Assembly: GCF_039613825.1 (NCBI RefSeq)
Contig: NZ_CP154826.1
Coordinates: 682,001-746,000 of the forward strand
Length of the DNA: 64,000 nucleotides
From: Diaminobutyricibacter sp. McL0608
Lineage (GTDB): Bacteria > Actinomycetota > Actinomycetes > Actinomycetales > Microbacteriaceae
Direction: 5' to 3'
The notes under the pieces are model-generated. The model saw only the letters and a list, made by a program, of their open reading frames with translations. It did no database searches and had not been told where the DNA came from. Made by a program: the position numbers and the translations under genes. Numbering within the stretch: position 1 is the stretch's first letter; each line of letters opens with the position of its first letter. Shown here one piece after another: positions 55,859-64,000 of this stretch.

Positions 55859-56611
55859 GTGAGAGGTCTGTCGGTTCCGCTGGCCCGTGCGTGGCGGCGG
55901 CTGACCCCGGCGCTCGTGGTGTTCGGCACAGGGACCGTCCTCGCGGGTCTCGCGATCATCTGGGCCGCGCGGTTCACCGTGCCGTACCCGGTCTACGTCA
56001 GCGAACTGGGCGCGGTGGGCGCTCCGACGGCCGGTGCCTTCCAGGTGGCGCTCGTCTGCGTCGCAGCGGGCGGGATCGCGATCGCGCTCGCCGTCGGCCA
56101 TGCCCGGTCGGATGCACGCATCCTGAATCGCTGGATGCCGGCGGTCACGATCGGTTTCGCCGGCCTCTGTTTCGCGGTCGCCTCCCAGGTCACCTGCACG
56201 TCGACCTGCCCGGTGCCTCTCGTCGATCCGCGTTCGACCCCGCAGGACCTCACCCACACCGTGTTCGCCGTGCTCGGCTTCGCTGCCGCCTGTTACGCGA
56301 TGCTCCAGGTCGCCTTCTCGCGCCGCAGACCGCGCGTCGCCCGGTTCTCGTTGGTGAGCGCGATCGCGGTGGGAGTGATCTCCGGTGCCGGCGGCCTCCT
56401 GGCACTGGTCCATGTCGCCGTCGATTTCGGTTCATGGCTGGAGTTCGGGGGCATGACCGTGGCGATCGCGTGGCTTGCGACGTACGGCCTCGCGCTCATC
56501 GTCGAGGGCCGCGACCCCGAACTCGCCGTGCGGACCGAGCGGGATGCGCACGAGCGGATGCGCGCCGAAGCCTCGTGGCCGGGGCCGTCGGGGCTCAGCG
56601 AGTCCGCATAA
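55859..56611 (+). CDS. DUF998-like integral membrane protein
   Basis: About 250 residues with six hydrophobic helices (GTGTVLAGLAIIWAARF, AFQVALVCVAAGGIAIALAV, MPAVTIGFAGLCFAVASQVT and others) and an early YVSELGAVGAPTAG segment as in DUF998 proteins. GAGGAG upstream supports GTG 55859; GTG 55766 is in frame but has no such site. Its 3' end overlaps the convergent YqaJ-like gene by 17 bp. Confidence 0.7.
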   Translation: MRGLSVPLARAWRRLTPALVVFGTGTVLAGLAIIWAARFTVPYPVYVSELGAVGAPTAGAFQVALVCVAAGGIAIALAVGHARSDARILNRWMPAVTIGFAGLCFAVASQVTCTSTCPVPLVDPRSTPQDLTHTVFAVLGFAAACYAMLQVAFSRRRPRVARFSLVSAIAVGVISGAGGLLALVHVAVDFGSWLEFGGMTVAIAWLATYGLALIVEGRDPELAVRTERDAHERMRAEASWPGPSGLSESA

Positions 56612-57227
56612 GCGTTGCGAGCAGCTGGTCGGCGAGGTGGACCAGGATCGCGATCTCGTTCTCGTCGCGGTCGACCCAGCGGCATTCGGGCTCGCTGCCG
56701 ATCGGTACGAAGTCTTCGTGCTGCTCCCAGACGAGCAGCGTGCGCTCGGCGCCGAGGACGTACTGCTGCCACCAGACCTGCCGCAGGTAGTTGCGGGGGA
56801 TGCTGCGCCAGCCTTTGTTCGTCGTCTTGATCTCGGCGAGTTCTATGGCGCCGGTGTCGCGGACCACGAGCCCGTCCGGCGTCGCCAGGTGCCGTCGGCT
56901 CGCTTCGGCGTGGAAGAGCGCGTCGCTGGGCTGGATCCCGTAGTTGGCTTTCACCCAGGATGCGATCTGCGGTTCGCGCGCCCGCCCGTGCTCGGTGTAG
57001 ACGTTGCCCGTGAAGCCTGTTCCGTGCAGCTTGTCGAGCGCGGCGTTGTGCACGGATCGCGGGGTCGACAGCTTGGCGACGTCGGTCGCAGTGATGCCCC
57101 GGCTTCGCGCCCGCAGCCAGGCGATACGGTCGCTCGCACGAGCCACGATGCGGGTCTCGTACGAGAGATGGGCGGGTTTCGCCGTCACGTCGACCTCCCA
57201 GGGGAAGGTCAACATCAGGTCGGTCAC
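56595..57227 (-). CDS. YqaJ-like PD-(D/E)xK nuclease
   Basis: The 210-residue protein has GITATDVAKL, GRAREPQIASWVKANYG, ATPDGLV (Asp), ELAEIKTTNKGW (E-x-K) and VWWQQYVLGAE, the order of motifs in phage-type YqaJ recombinases/alkaline exonucleases. No phage gene or recombinase partner (RecT/Beta) lies next to it. It may be a domesticated nuclease. Start could also be four codons later. Confidence 0.82.
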   Translation of the reverse strand: MTDLMLTFPWEVDVTAKPAHLSYETRIVARASDRIAWLRARSRGITATDVAKLSTPRSVHNAALDKLHGTGFTGNVYTEHGRAREPQIASWVKANYGIQPSDALFHAEASRRHLATPDGLVVRDTGAIELAEIKTTNKGWRSIPRNYLRQVWWQQYVLGAERTLLVWEQHEDFVPIGSEPECRWVDRDENEIAILVHLADQLLATLMRTR

Positions 57228-57231
57228 CTGT

Positions 57232-58284
57232 CTATTGTGCCCCGCCGGCAGCGCTCCGGTAGCCTACCTGGCGGCGTGCCTCGTCGATCGTCTGGAGTGT
57301 CGTGATCGCTTCGTCCAACGGATGGAGCGGCGAGTCGGTGAGTCCGTCGGTGACGTAGCGCGCAAGTGCCGCCGCCTCGTACGACATGCCCTGCCTGTAC
57401 GGTCTCCCGAACGGGTCGGCCCAGTGCAGGACGGTGCCGCCGGAACCGTGGAATCGGATGCCGCTCGGTCCCCAGAACGGCGAGTCCGTCTCGATCCTCC
57501 CTGCGGTCCCACTGATGCTGCCGAGGGATGGCGTACCCGACAGAAGGCTGGTGCTGAGGAGCGCCTGGCCTCCGCCGGGCGAGGTGAGTACAAGGGCGAC
57601 CTGGGCATCGACGCCGGTCGGCGCGAGCTCTCCCGTCGCGATGACGCTCTCGGGAGCGCCGAGCGCGAACGACGCCCAGGACACGACGTAGACGCCGATG
57701 TCGAGCAGTGCGCCCCCGGCGAGAGCGGGGGCCCACAGCCGGCCAGCGGGATCGTAGGCGGCGGCCCCGCCGAAGTCGGCGGTGACGACTTTCACTTCTC
57801 CGAGCATCCCGTCGGCCAGCAACTGCCGGGCGATGTCCGTCTGCGGCAGGTACCGCGTCCACATCGCCTCCATGGCGAAGACGCCTGCCGCCCGCGCCGC
57901 TTCGGCGATGCCTCGCGCCTCCGCGGCCGTCACGGCCATCGGCTTCTCGATGAGCACGTGCTTGCCTGCCGCGATGACCAGGTGCGCATGGGCGGCGTGC
58001 TCGCTGTGCGGCGATGCGACGTAGACGACGTCGACGTCGGGGTCGGCCACGAGTTCTTCGTAGGAACCGTAGGCGCGTTCGAAGCCGTGGCGGGCCGCGA
58101 ACGCCGCTGCGCGCTCGAGCGTGCGCGATCCGACAGCGACGACCTGCTGGCGGGTGTGGGCACGGAGTGCATCGACGAAGTCGTTCGCGATGACTCCCGG
58201 CGCGAGGATTCCCCAGCGGAGGGGAGGCGCGTCGGCCGGATCGGTGTGGCGGGGTGTCGGAAGGGTTTCGATGGAGTTCGTCAC
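57232..58284 (-). CDS. Gfo/Idh/MocA-family oxidoreductase
   Basis: The 350-residue protein starts with a Rossmann motif (LRWGILAPGVIANDFVDAL) followed by VYVASPHSEHAAHAHLVIAAGKHVLIEKPM in outline and FAMEAMWTRYLPQ, typical for sugar or dihydrodiol dehydrogenases. GTG 58284 is chosen because homology starts near it; 58347 would add 21 residues. It is the first of three such enzymes in the last 7 kb. Confidence 0.84.
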   Translation of the reverse strand: MTNSIETLPTPRHTDPADAPPLRWGILAPGVIANDFVDALRAHTRQQVVAVGSRTLERAAAFAARHGFERAYGSYEELVADPDVDVVYVASPHSEHAAHAHLVIAAGKHVLIEKPMAVTAAEARGIAEAARAAGVFAMEAMWTRYLPQTDIARQLLADGMLGEVKVVTADFGGAAAYDPAGRLWAPALAGGALLDIGVYVVSWASFALGAPESVIATGELAPTGVDAQVALVLTSPGGGQALLSTSLLSGTPSLGSISGTAGRIETDSPFWGPSGIRFHGSGGTVLHWADPFGRPYRQGMSYEAAALARYVTDGLTDSPLHPLDEAITTLQTIDEARRQVGYRSAAGGAQ

Positions 58285-58440
58285 CCTGCCAGTCTGGCCG
58301 ATCGGGCGCGCCTCGCGCTCCTCTGCGGTCGTTCGGTAGGTCTGCACCCCGCTCGCGCAGCGGCAATCGTGACAAACGCGCGCAGTCGCAGGTGGATGCC
58401 CGCAGACTGTTCACGCCTCGGGCATATATGCGCTACGGTG

Positions 58441-58473
58441 GGAGGCGAGTCACCGCGATGGTGATTCGCCTCC
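58441..58473. other. Strong hairpin in the 58285-58616 gene-free stretch
   Basis: GGAGGCGAGTCACC (58441-58454) pairs with GGTGATTCGCCTCC (58460-58473) with one mismatch and a 5-nt loop. The 332-bp stretch holds no convincing gene; it includes the first copy of the 36-bp repeat (58570-58605). The hairpin could be a terminator for the minus-strand ThuA gene as originally organised. Confidence 0.6.
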
Positions 58474-58569
58474 AGGCCGGGGAGCGCGGCACAGTTCCCC
58501 CCTCCGCCATCAGTGGTGCGCCCCGGCCTGGCTTTGCGACCCGTCGGCGGCCCGGTTTCCTCACCCGTT

Positions 58570-58605
58570 CAGGAACCAGTCCGCCGACGGGTTCGAGACC
58601 TCGGG
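58570..58605. repeat. 36-bp direct repeat, copy 1
   Basis: Begins CAGGAACCAGTCC and ends GAGACCTCGGG; identical to 59078-59113. On the minus strand it would code SNPSADWFL followed by NG and a stop, i.e. an alternative, probably original end of the ThuA gene. Confidence 0.9.
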
Positions 58606-58616
58606 AAATAGAAGGA

Positions 58617-59043
58617 ATGCGTAACCGTGAAAACAAAGAATCGTCGGATCGTGGATTAGTCCCGTTCTCCCTGTGTGTCCTCGTGTCCCTTGCAGCACTG
58701 TGTGGTTGTTCGAGCACGTCATCGCCTTCAACGGGGACTCACACGCCAGACGAGAACGTCACCGTTCCCGCGTTCTCTGGCCCATGGGCCAGCGAATTCA
58801 TTGCTGCTTACCGGATGGCTGCCTCGGATTTTGAGCGGATTGCACTGTCCGATGGGACTATTTCCGCTGCGGAGTTCGCAGAAAAATGGAGAACAGATAC
58901 ATCAGCTGCCTCGAGGCTGGTGGCCTAACCTCAACCGGGACGCTCCCGGCATGATGTTTCCCTTTTTTGACCCTGATATGGGCACGAAGGCACTGACGAC
59001 ATGCAAGGCCGATCCCTTCGACTTGCTGACGACAACACCATGA
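58617..59043 (+). pseudogene. Frameshifted lipoprotein gene inside the duplication
   Basis: From ATG 58617 a lipoprotein start is visible (RGLVPFSLCVLVSLAALCGC as signal and lipobox), then FSGPWASEFIAAYRMAASDF and ALSDGTISAAEFAEK. The frame then ends at 58928. In the frame one base further, EKMENRYISCLEAGGLTS continues the family-like pattern (x-Y-x-x-C-L-E-x-x-G); in the third frame DPDMGTKALTTCKADPFDLL follows up to 59043. At least two frameshifts, the first at an A-run. Base composition is lower in GC than the neighbours, which suggests transfer. Confidence 0.65.
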
Positions 59044-59065
59044 AGGATCAAACCCGTTCGGCTGT

Positions 59066-59806
59066 TCAAGGATGTGGCAGGAACCAGTCCGCCGACGGGT
59101 TCGAGACCTCGGGGAGGCGTCGTTCGCCCTCGGCTGGCGCCGCCCAACGCACGCCATTGGCCAGCACGCGCCTCACCTGCGGGTGGAAGTACACCGGGTA
59201 CTCCTGGTCGCCCGGGCTGAAGTAGAAGATCCGTCCGCGGCCCCTCGTGAACGTCACCCCGGAGCGGAACACCTCGCCGCCCGTGAATGAACTGATGAAC
59301 ACGAGGTCGTCCGGCGTCGGGATGTCGAAGAACTCCCCGTACATCTCCTGGTGGTCGATCACGATCGGCTGTTCGACTCCCTGGGCGATCGGATGGGCGG
59401 GCGCGACCGTCCAGACCACCTCGCGTTCTCCGTCGTTGCGCCAGGCCAGCGAGCAGGTCGTCCCCAGCAGCCGGGTGAAGATCTTCGAGAAATGGCCGGA
59501 GTGCAGCACGATGAGGCCCATCCCACCGAGCACATGCCTGCGCACCCGCTCGACCACCTCGTCGTCGACCTGGTCGTGGGCGATGTGCCCCCACCACAGG
59601 AGCACGTCGGTGCCCGCGAGCACCTCCTCGCTGAGCCCGTGCTCCGGATCCGCCAGAGTGGCGGTGCGGATGCGCGCCCCGTCGAGCAGGCCGGCCAGAC
59701 CATCCGCTATCGCACCATGGATCCCGTCGGGGTAGATCGCCGCGATCTCGGGCTGGGTGGTCTCGTGCACGCCTTCGTTCCAGACGGTCACGCTGAGTGC
59801 GCTCAT
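59066..59806 (-). CDS. ThuA-like (trehalose utilisation) protein
   Basis: The 246-residue protein has [47 protein letters not shown] and [23 protein letters not shown], typical of the ThuA class I glutamine-amidotransferase-like fold. It acts with Gfo/Idh/MocA enzymes in processing of keto-sugars. The start overlaps the oxidoreductase stop by 4 bp. The last residues (FLPHP) differ from what the first copy of the 36-bp repeat would give (FLNG), so the C-terminus was altered by an insertion. Confidence 0.87.
   Translation of the reverse strand: MSALSVTVWNEGVHETTQPEIAAIYPDGIHGAIADGLAGLLDGARIRTATLADPEHGLSEEVLAGTDVLLWWGHIAHDQVDDEVVERVRRHVLGGMGLIVLHSGHFSKIFTRLLGTTCSLAWRNDGEREVVWTVAPAHPIAQGVEQPIVIDHQEMYGEFFDIPTPDDLVFISSFTGGEVFRSGVTFTRGRGRIFYFSPGDQEYPVYFHPQVRRVLANGVRWAAPAEGERRLPEVSNPSADWFLPHP
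59078..59113. repeat. 36-bp direct repeat, copy 2
   Basis: Identical to 58570-58605 and inside the 3' end of the ThuA gene. The 508-bp period contains the frameshifted lipoprotein gene. Confidence 0.9.
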
Positions 59807-60966
59807 CGTTCTTCTCCCTTCGAGGCCGAGGCCGAGTCCGCTGCCGCTGCGGTTGCGGATGTGGCCGGTGCGGAGCCGAGGACGACCTCGGCTCCCGCGG
59901 CGGCGGATTCATAGCAGGCGTCGATCACGCGCGCCCGTTCGAGGGCGAGGGACCCGTCGTACTCTGCCCAGTGCTCCGTGTCGCGGACATGCTCTACGAA
60001 CGTCTCGACGACCGCGCGGTGTCCGCGCCCGGGGTCGGCCTTCACCACGACGTCTTCGCTCGTCTCGTCCTGGCCGGTGAAGATCGTCAGCTCGCCGACC
60101 GGCGCGTAGTCGACCACCCGCAGGTCCGCGCCGCCTTCTGTTCCATAGATCGTGATCCCGAATTCGTCGCCCGCAGGCCGGTACGCCGCCCAGCTGGTCT
60201 CGATCATCAGTGATCCGCCCCCCTCGAGCCGGAGCAGCACGCTCGCGAGGTCCTCGACCTCATAGGCGGAGCCCACCTGCTGCTTTCCTGCCACAGCGCC
60301 GCCGAGCCCGCGCGTTCCGAGCTCGGCGTGCGTCACCGCAGACACCGCGGTGACCCGGGGTTCGCCGAAGAGATGCAGCGCATAGTCGAGAACGTGCACG
60401 CCCAGGTCGATCAGCGGGCCGCCGCCGGCCATCTCTCGGTTCGTGAACCAGCTTCCGAGTGCCGGGATGCCCGCGCGGCGCAGCCAGATCGCCCGGCCGT
60501 GGTAGGGGCGGCCGATGGTGCCCGCGTCGATCGCCGCCTTGAGGGCTTCGATGTCGCCGCGACGCCGATGATTGAATGCGATCTCGAGCACGCGGCCGGC
60601 CGAGCGCGCCGCATCCACCATCGCCTGCGCCTCCGTCGCGCTGCGGGCGATCGGCTTCTCGCAGAGCACGTGAAGCCCCGCTTCGAGTGCACCGATGGTG
60701 ATCGGGGCGTGCAGGAAGGTCGGGACCGCCACGCTCACGACGTCGAGGTCGCCCTCGGCGACCAGATCCTTCCAGTCCCGGTGGAGCCGTGTCACGCCGA
60801 AGCGTTCGCCGAGCTCCTCACGCGCGTCGTCCTCCATGCCCGCGAGCGCGACGAGTTCGACGCCGTCGAGCGAAGCGAACGCATCCATGTGCTGCTGGCC
60901 CGCCCATCCGAGCCCCACTACTCCGACGCGGAGCGCCGGCTTCCTGTCCTGCGGCTTCGTGCTCAC
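59803..60966 (-). CDS. Gfo/Idh/MocA-family oxidoreductase (ThuB-like)
   Basis: The 387-residue protein has the Rossmann start [51 protein letters not shown] and [21 protein letters not shown] (GDH-type His). GTG 60966 follows GGAAGG. The C-terminus is Ala/Ser-rich. It is coupled to ThuA; together they resemble the ThuAB pair that acts on keto-disaccharides. Confidence 0.87.
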   Translation of the reverse strand: MSTKPQDRKPALRVGVVGLGWAGQQHMDAFASLDGVELVALAGMEDDAREELGERFGVTRLHRDWKDLVAEGDLDVVSVAVPTFLHAPITIGALEAGLHVLCEKPIARSATEAQAMVDAARSAGRVLEIAFNHRRRGDIEALKAAIDAGTIGRPYHGRAIWLRRAGIPALGSWFTNREMAGGGPLIDLGVHVLDYALHLFGEPRVTAVSAVTHAELGTRGLGGAVAGKQQVGSAYEVEDLASVLLRLEGGGSLMIETSWAAYRPAGDEFGITIYGTEGGADLRVVDYAPVGELTIFTGQDETSEDVVVKADPGRGHRAVVETFVEHVRDTEHWAEYDGSLALERARVIDACYESAAAGAEVVLGSAPATSATAAAADSASASKGEER

Positions 60967-61025
60967 GACGAATCCTTCCGTGTGCCTGTTGTGTGATCTG
61001 TGCCCGCGGGGCGGCCGGAATACGG

Positions 61026-62219
61026 CTAGCGCCGGACGGGCGTGGAGTGCGCGACCTCGGGGTCGAGAACGTGCTGGATGACCATGATGGCCGCCCCGAG
61101 CACGCCGCCGGTCTCGCCGGCCTTCGACTGGGTGATGGTCACATGCTGGGTCGCCAGCGGCGTCGACCGCTGGTAGACGACTTCGCGGACACCGGCGAGC
61201 AGCTGTTCGCCGACGCGGGAGATGCTGCCGCCGACGACGACGACAGACGGATTGAGCAGGTTGACACAGGTGGCGACGACCTCGCCGAGGTCGCGACCGG
61301 CCTGGCGGATGGCCTGCAGGACGACGGGATTGCCCGTTCGGGCGAGAGTGACCACGTCTTCGCTGGTCGAGGCCGGGATGCCGGCGGCACTGAGCGTCCG
61401 CGCGATGGCCGGGCCGCTGGCGAGCGCCTCGAGGTCCGCATCTTTCGCACTGTGACTCGCGGTCTCGGCGGTGAAGGGCACGCGCACGTGCCCGAGGTCG
61501 CCCGCCGAGCCCTGTGCGCCTCGCTGGAGGCGGCCGCCGGTGATGATGCCGGCGCCGATTCCGGTGGCGACCTTCACGAAGAGCAGGTCGGACTGGTCGC
61601 GCCACGCCGTCGCCTGCTCGCCGAGCGCGAGGAGGTTGACGTCGTTGTCGACGAGTACGGGCACGTCATCGAAGGATGCGCCGACGAAGGCGGGGATGTC
61701 GAAACGGTCCCAGCCGGGCATGATCGGGGGATTGATGGGCATCCCGGTCGAATGTTCGACCGGTCCGGGCACCCCGATGCCGATACCGATGAGGTCGTCG
61801 ACCGGACGGCCGCTCTCGGCGACCAGCCGCTTCGCCGTGGAGAGCGCCCAGCTGAGCACGGGTTCGGGCCCGTCTTCGATCGCGAGCGCGCGTGATTCGC
61901 TGTGGAGGATCGTGCCCGCCAGGTCGGCGATGGCGACGACTCCGTGGGTGGCGCCGAGGTCGATGGCCACGACCATACGCGACTGCGGCCGGAACGCGAT
62001 GCGCGCCGGTGGTCGCCCTCCGGTCGAGACGGCGTCGCCGGCCGGGCTGATCAGGCCGGAGGCCGCAAGCGAGTCGATGCGGGTCGAGATCGTCGAGCGG
62101 GCGAGCCCGGTGAGTTCTGCGAGCTGGGCACGGGTGCGCGGCACGCCGTCGCGCAGGATGGCCAGCAGCGACGCGGCTTCGGGCGCCACGAGGGGCCGTT
62201 CCCGCACGATGTCGCTCAT
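61026..62219 (-). CDS. ROK-family transcriptional repressor
   Basis: The 397-residue protein has an N-terminal winged helix (LRDGVPRTRAQLAELTGLARSTISTRIDSL in two parts) and the ROK sugar-binding domain (VAIDLGATHGVVAIADLAG, IGIGVPGPVEHSTG, VDNDVNLLALGE). The usual zinc-binding CxCGxxGC loop is not recognisable: the corresponding region reads GSAGDLGHVRVPFTAETASHSAKDADLE with no Cys (shown here only in outline). It is divergent from the sugar isomerase gene and probably represses both sides until a sugar binds. Confidence 0.86.
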   Translation of the reverse strand: MSDIVRERPLVAPEAASLLAILRDGVPRTRAQLAELTGLARSTISTRIDSLAASGLISPAGDAVSTGGRPPARIAFRPQSRMVVAIDLGATHGVVAIADLAGTILHSESRALAIEDGPEPVLSWALSTAKRLVAESGRPVDDLIGIGIGVPGPVEHSTGMPINPPIMPGWDRFDIPAFVGASFDDVPVLVDNDVNLLALGEQATAWRDQSDLLFVKVATGIGAGIITGGRLQRGAQGSAGDLGHVRVPFTAETASHSAKDADLEALASGPAIARTLSAAGIPASTSEDVVTLARTGNPVVLQAIRQAGRDLGEVVATCVNLLNPSVVVVGGSISRVGEQLLAGVREVVYQRSTPLATQHVTITQSKAGETGGVLGAAIMVIQHVLDPEVAHSTPVRR

Positions 62220-62285
62220 GGAGTCATTGAATCACATTGTCTTCGCCGGCACAGCAAAAGATGGCGATCTTCAGGCGACTTTTGA

Positions 62286-62313
62286 TTGACAAGCGACAGA
62301 AGTCTGCTTGAAT
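62286..62313 (+). promoter_or_regulatory. Promoter of the sugar isomerase operon
   Basis: TTGACA (62286-62291) and a weak TTGAAT (62308-62313) at 16 bp spacing. Just upstream, CAAAAG...CTTTTG forms an imperfect inverted repeat that may be the ROK operator. Confidence 0.5.
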
Positions 62314-62359
62314 GGAGGAACGCGCAGCGCGCATCCAGCAACACTCGACGAGGAGAATC

Positions 62360-63103
62360 GTGACGCAGTCCAAACTTTCCGTACAGCTCTACACCGTGCG
62401 GGAACTTCTACAAGAAGACACGGCCGGAACGCTCAAACGTCTTGCAGACCTCGGTTTCACGCAGGTCGAACCGTTCGCATTCGTCTCCTTCGGTGACGCA
62501 CTCGCGCAGGGGCTCGCAGACGCCGGGCTCTCCGCGCCGACCACGCACCAGAGCTTCATCGGGAGCGAGACCGCGCCGGTCTTCGAGGCCGCGAAGGCTC
62601 TCGGCATCGAGACCGTCATCGACCCGTATGTCGCGCCCGAGCGATGGACGCAGAAGGCAGACATCGACGACACCGCCGCGAAGCTGAACGCCGCTGCCAC
62701 GGTCGCGGCCGACTACGGCGTGAAGGTCGGCTACCACAACCACGCCCACGAGATCGAGAACACGGTCGACGGAGTCACCGCCCTCGAGTACTTCGCCGGG
62801 CAGCTCAGCGACAACGTCGTGCTCGAAGTCGACACCTACTGGGTCGCCGTCGGCGGCCAGGACCCGGTGGCCCTGATCAAGCGACTGGGTGACCGCGTCG
62901 TCGCGCTCCACATCAAGGACGGTCCTGCGACCACCGAGACCAAGGACCAGGTCGCCGTCGGCCAGGGCTCGCTGCCCATCGCCGACATCATCGCTGCCGC
63001 ACCGGATGCCCTCCGCGTCATCGAGCTCGACGACTCGCGCGGCGACCGCTTCCAGGCCATCGCAGACAGCTACACCTTCCTCACCTCGCAGGGACTCGCA
63101 TGA
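62360..63103 (+). CDS. Sugar phosphate isomerase/epimerase (xylose-isomerase-like TIM barrel)
   Basis: The 247-residue protein starts KLSVQLYTVRELLQEDTAG and has FTQVEPFAFVSF, VGYHNHAHEIEN, VLEVDTYWVAVGG and VVALHIKDGP, which give the metal-binding Glu/Asp/His set of this fold. GTG 62360 is preceded by AGGAGAA. It overlaps the following oxidoreductase by 4 bp. Probably isomerises or dehydrates a keto-sugar made by the oxidoreductases. Confidence 0.86.
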   Translation: MTQSKLSVQLYTVRELLQEDTAGTLKRLADLGFTQVEPFAFVSFGDALAQGLADAGLSAPTTHQSFIGSETAPVFEAAKALGIETVIDPYVAPERWTQKADIDDTAAKLNAAATVAADYGVKVGYHNHAHEIENTVDGVTALEYFAGQLSDNVVLEVDTYWVAVGGQDPVALIKRLGDRVVALHIKDGPATTETKDQVAVGQGSLPIADIIAAAPDALRVIELDDSRGDRFQAIADSYTFLTSQGLA

Positions 63104-64000
63104 GTGCGGCGGCCACCGGAACCGTCGGCGTCGGCGTCATCGGCGCCGGCGTCATCAGCAGTGAGTACCTCAAGAACCTGACGACGTTCCCCGACCTCGA
63201 TGTGCGGTTCATCGCAGACATCGACGAGGGGCGGGCGCGTAGCCAGGCCGCGGCGTTCGGCGTGCCGGGGGCGGGCTCGGTCGACGAGCTGCTCGCCGAC
63301 GACTCCATCGAGATCGTCGTGAACCTGACGCTTCCCAAGGTGCACGTCGAGGTGGCGCTGAGGGCGCTCGCGGCGGGCAAGCACGTCTGGAGCGAGAAGC
63401 CGTTCTCCCTCGACCGCGAGAGCGGACGGGAGCTGCTCGACGCAGCCCACGCCGCGGGGCTACGCGTCGCCACTGCGCCCGACACCTTCCTCGGCGCCGG
63501 TGTCCAGTCTGCCCGTCGCCTTATCGAGAGCGGCGCGATCGGCGCACCGCTCACGGCGCTGACGCTCATGCAGAGCCCCGGCCCGGAGTCCTGGCACCCG
63601 AACCCCGACTTCCTGTTCCAGGAAGGTGCCGGGCCGCTCTTCGACATCGGCCCGTACTACATCACGACCCTGGTCCAGCTGTTCGGCCCGGTGGCCAAGG
63701 TGAGCGCAGCCGTTTCGAAGGCACGCGAGACGCGGATCATCGGCTCCGGTCCCCGCGCGGGCGAGGAATTCACCGTGACCGTTCCCACGCACGTCAGTGC
63801 GCTCTACGAATTCGAGAGCGGCCAGACGGCGCAGTGCGTCTTCAGCTTCGACTCGAAACTGTCTCGGACCCAGTTCGAGGTCGCGGGCGCGGAGGGAACA
63901 CTGGTCGTCCCCGATCCGAACACATTCGACGGTGACCTCCTCATCCACCGCGGGCGCGACGACCTCGAGACGATCCCGGCCCACGGGTCGACGACCACTC
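63100..64000 (+). CDS. Gfo/Idh/MocA-family oxidoreductase, N-terminal part
   Basis: An open frame from ATG 63100 continues to the window end (300 residues visible, no stop). It shows GVGVIGAGVISSEYLKNL (Rossmann), FIADIDEGRARSQAAAFG, VNLTLPKVHVEVALRALAAG, KHVWSEKPFSL and FQEGAGPLFDIGPYYITTLV. Coupled to the isomerase gene by an ATGA overlap. The partner in the sugar pathway; the C-terminus is missing because of the window edge. Confidence 0.88.
   Translation, partial: MSAAATGTVGVGVIGAGVISSEYLKNLTTFPDLDVRFIADIDEGRARSQAAAFGVPGAGSVDELLADDSIEIVVNLTLPKVHVEVALRALAAGKHVWSEKPFSLDRESGRELLDAAHAAGLRVATAPDTFLGAGVQSARRLIESGAIGAPLTALTLMQSPGPESWHPNPDFLFQEGAGPLFDIGPYYITTLVQLFGPVAKVSAAVSKARETRIIGSGPRAGEEFTVTVPTHVSALYEFESGQTAQCVFSFDSKLSRTQFEVAGAEGTLVVPDPNTFDGDLLIHRGRDDLETIPAHGSTTT

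Noticed and set aside
58441-58520. Riboswitch or structural RNA before the lipoprotein remnant
   Set aside because: There is a strong hairpin but no recognisable conserved core of a known riboswitch; recorded only as a hairpin.
58591-58602. tRNA T-arm-like GGTTCGAGACC in the 36-bp repeat as an att site in a tRNA gene
   Set aside because: No acceptor, anticodon or D-arm can be folded around it and the DNA is coding for the end of ThuA.

Overview
The window is chromosomal DNA of a high-GC actinobacterium, most likely family Microbacteriaceae. The evidence is the very high GC content, the order HadA-like/MaoC/murB ... aspartate aminotransferase/tRNA-Trp/secE/nusG/rplK/rplA, RamB next to the glyoxylate-bypass genes, PspC-type signalling, and many genes that look leaderless. 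Genus cannot be decided from what I can see. All names rest on motif and sequence recognition by eye; no database search was run.

Layout. 1-4049: end of an M20 peptidase, a GNAT-like protein, an N-succinylamino-acid-racemase/MenC-type enolase and a PucR regulator, consistent with conversion of D- to L-amino acids through N-succinyl intermediates. 4141-6231: a patatin-like protein with a large membrane insert. 6336-6663: an AT-rich island with a promoter under two palindromes, a 27-codon peptide gene ending CDSCQ, a strong terminator and a long inverted repeat. 6702-8720: dehydratase pair and murB. 8722-9830: an intact IS481-family element inserted exactly in the murB stop codon. 9906-18359: two ABC-2 type exporters, a VOC protein, and a divergent PspC module (membrane proteins against a PspC-histidine kinase and LuxR regulator). 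18373-19274: a decayed endonuclease-domain gene bracketed by two related hairpins. 19291-23473: aminotransferase, tRNA-Trp, secE, nusG, rplK, rplA. 23624-27309: secreted sedolisin (S53) protease, then a MerR regulator coupled to a membrane protein.

27316-48156 is a large catabolic region: APC permease, succinate/glutarate-semialdehyde dehydrogenase, GntR regulator with a coupled Cache sensor, CoA-transferase, glutaryl-CoA-dehydrogenase-like enzyme, ketoglutarate-semialdehyde-dehydrogenase-like enzyme, class III aminotransferase, CoA-acylating semialdehyde dehydrogenase, PucR regulator, and a polyamine-type ABC transporter with an FAD amine oxidase and a cupin. Together they suggest uptake and breakdown of diamines or omega-amino acids (putrescine/GABA or 5-aminovalerate/glutarate). 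An intact paralogue of the decayed endonuclease gene lies inside it at 41066-42025 and is again bracketed by its own pair of matching hairpins.

48337-53916: two tandem lipoproteins, RamB-like regulator, isocitrate lyase and malate synthase. 54087-58284: GNAT, quinone oxidoreductase, DUF998-like membrane protein, YqaJ-like nuclease, Gfo/Idh/MocA oxidoreductase. 58570-59113: a 36-bp direct duplication enclosing a frameshifted lipoprotein gene at the end of a ThuA-like gene. 59066-64000: a sugar-catabolic cluster (ThuA, Gfo/Idh/MocA, ROK repressor; divergent sugar isomerase/epimerase and a second oxidoreductase running off the end).

The most unusual structure is the recurring class of about 57-68 bp intergenic hairpins, in particular the two endonuclease-domain genes that each sit between a matched pair with the stop codon inside the downstream hairpin. 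The isolated 27-codon peptide gene is second.
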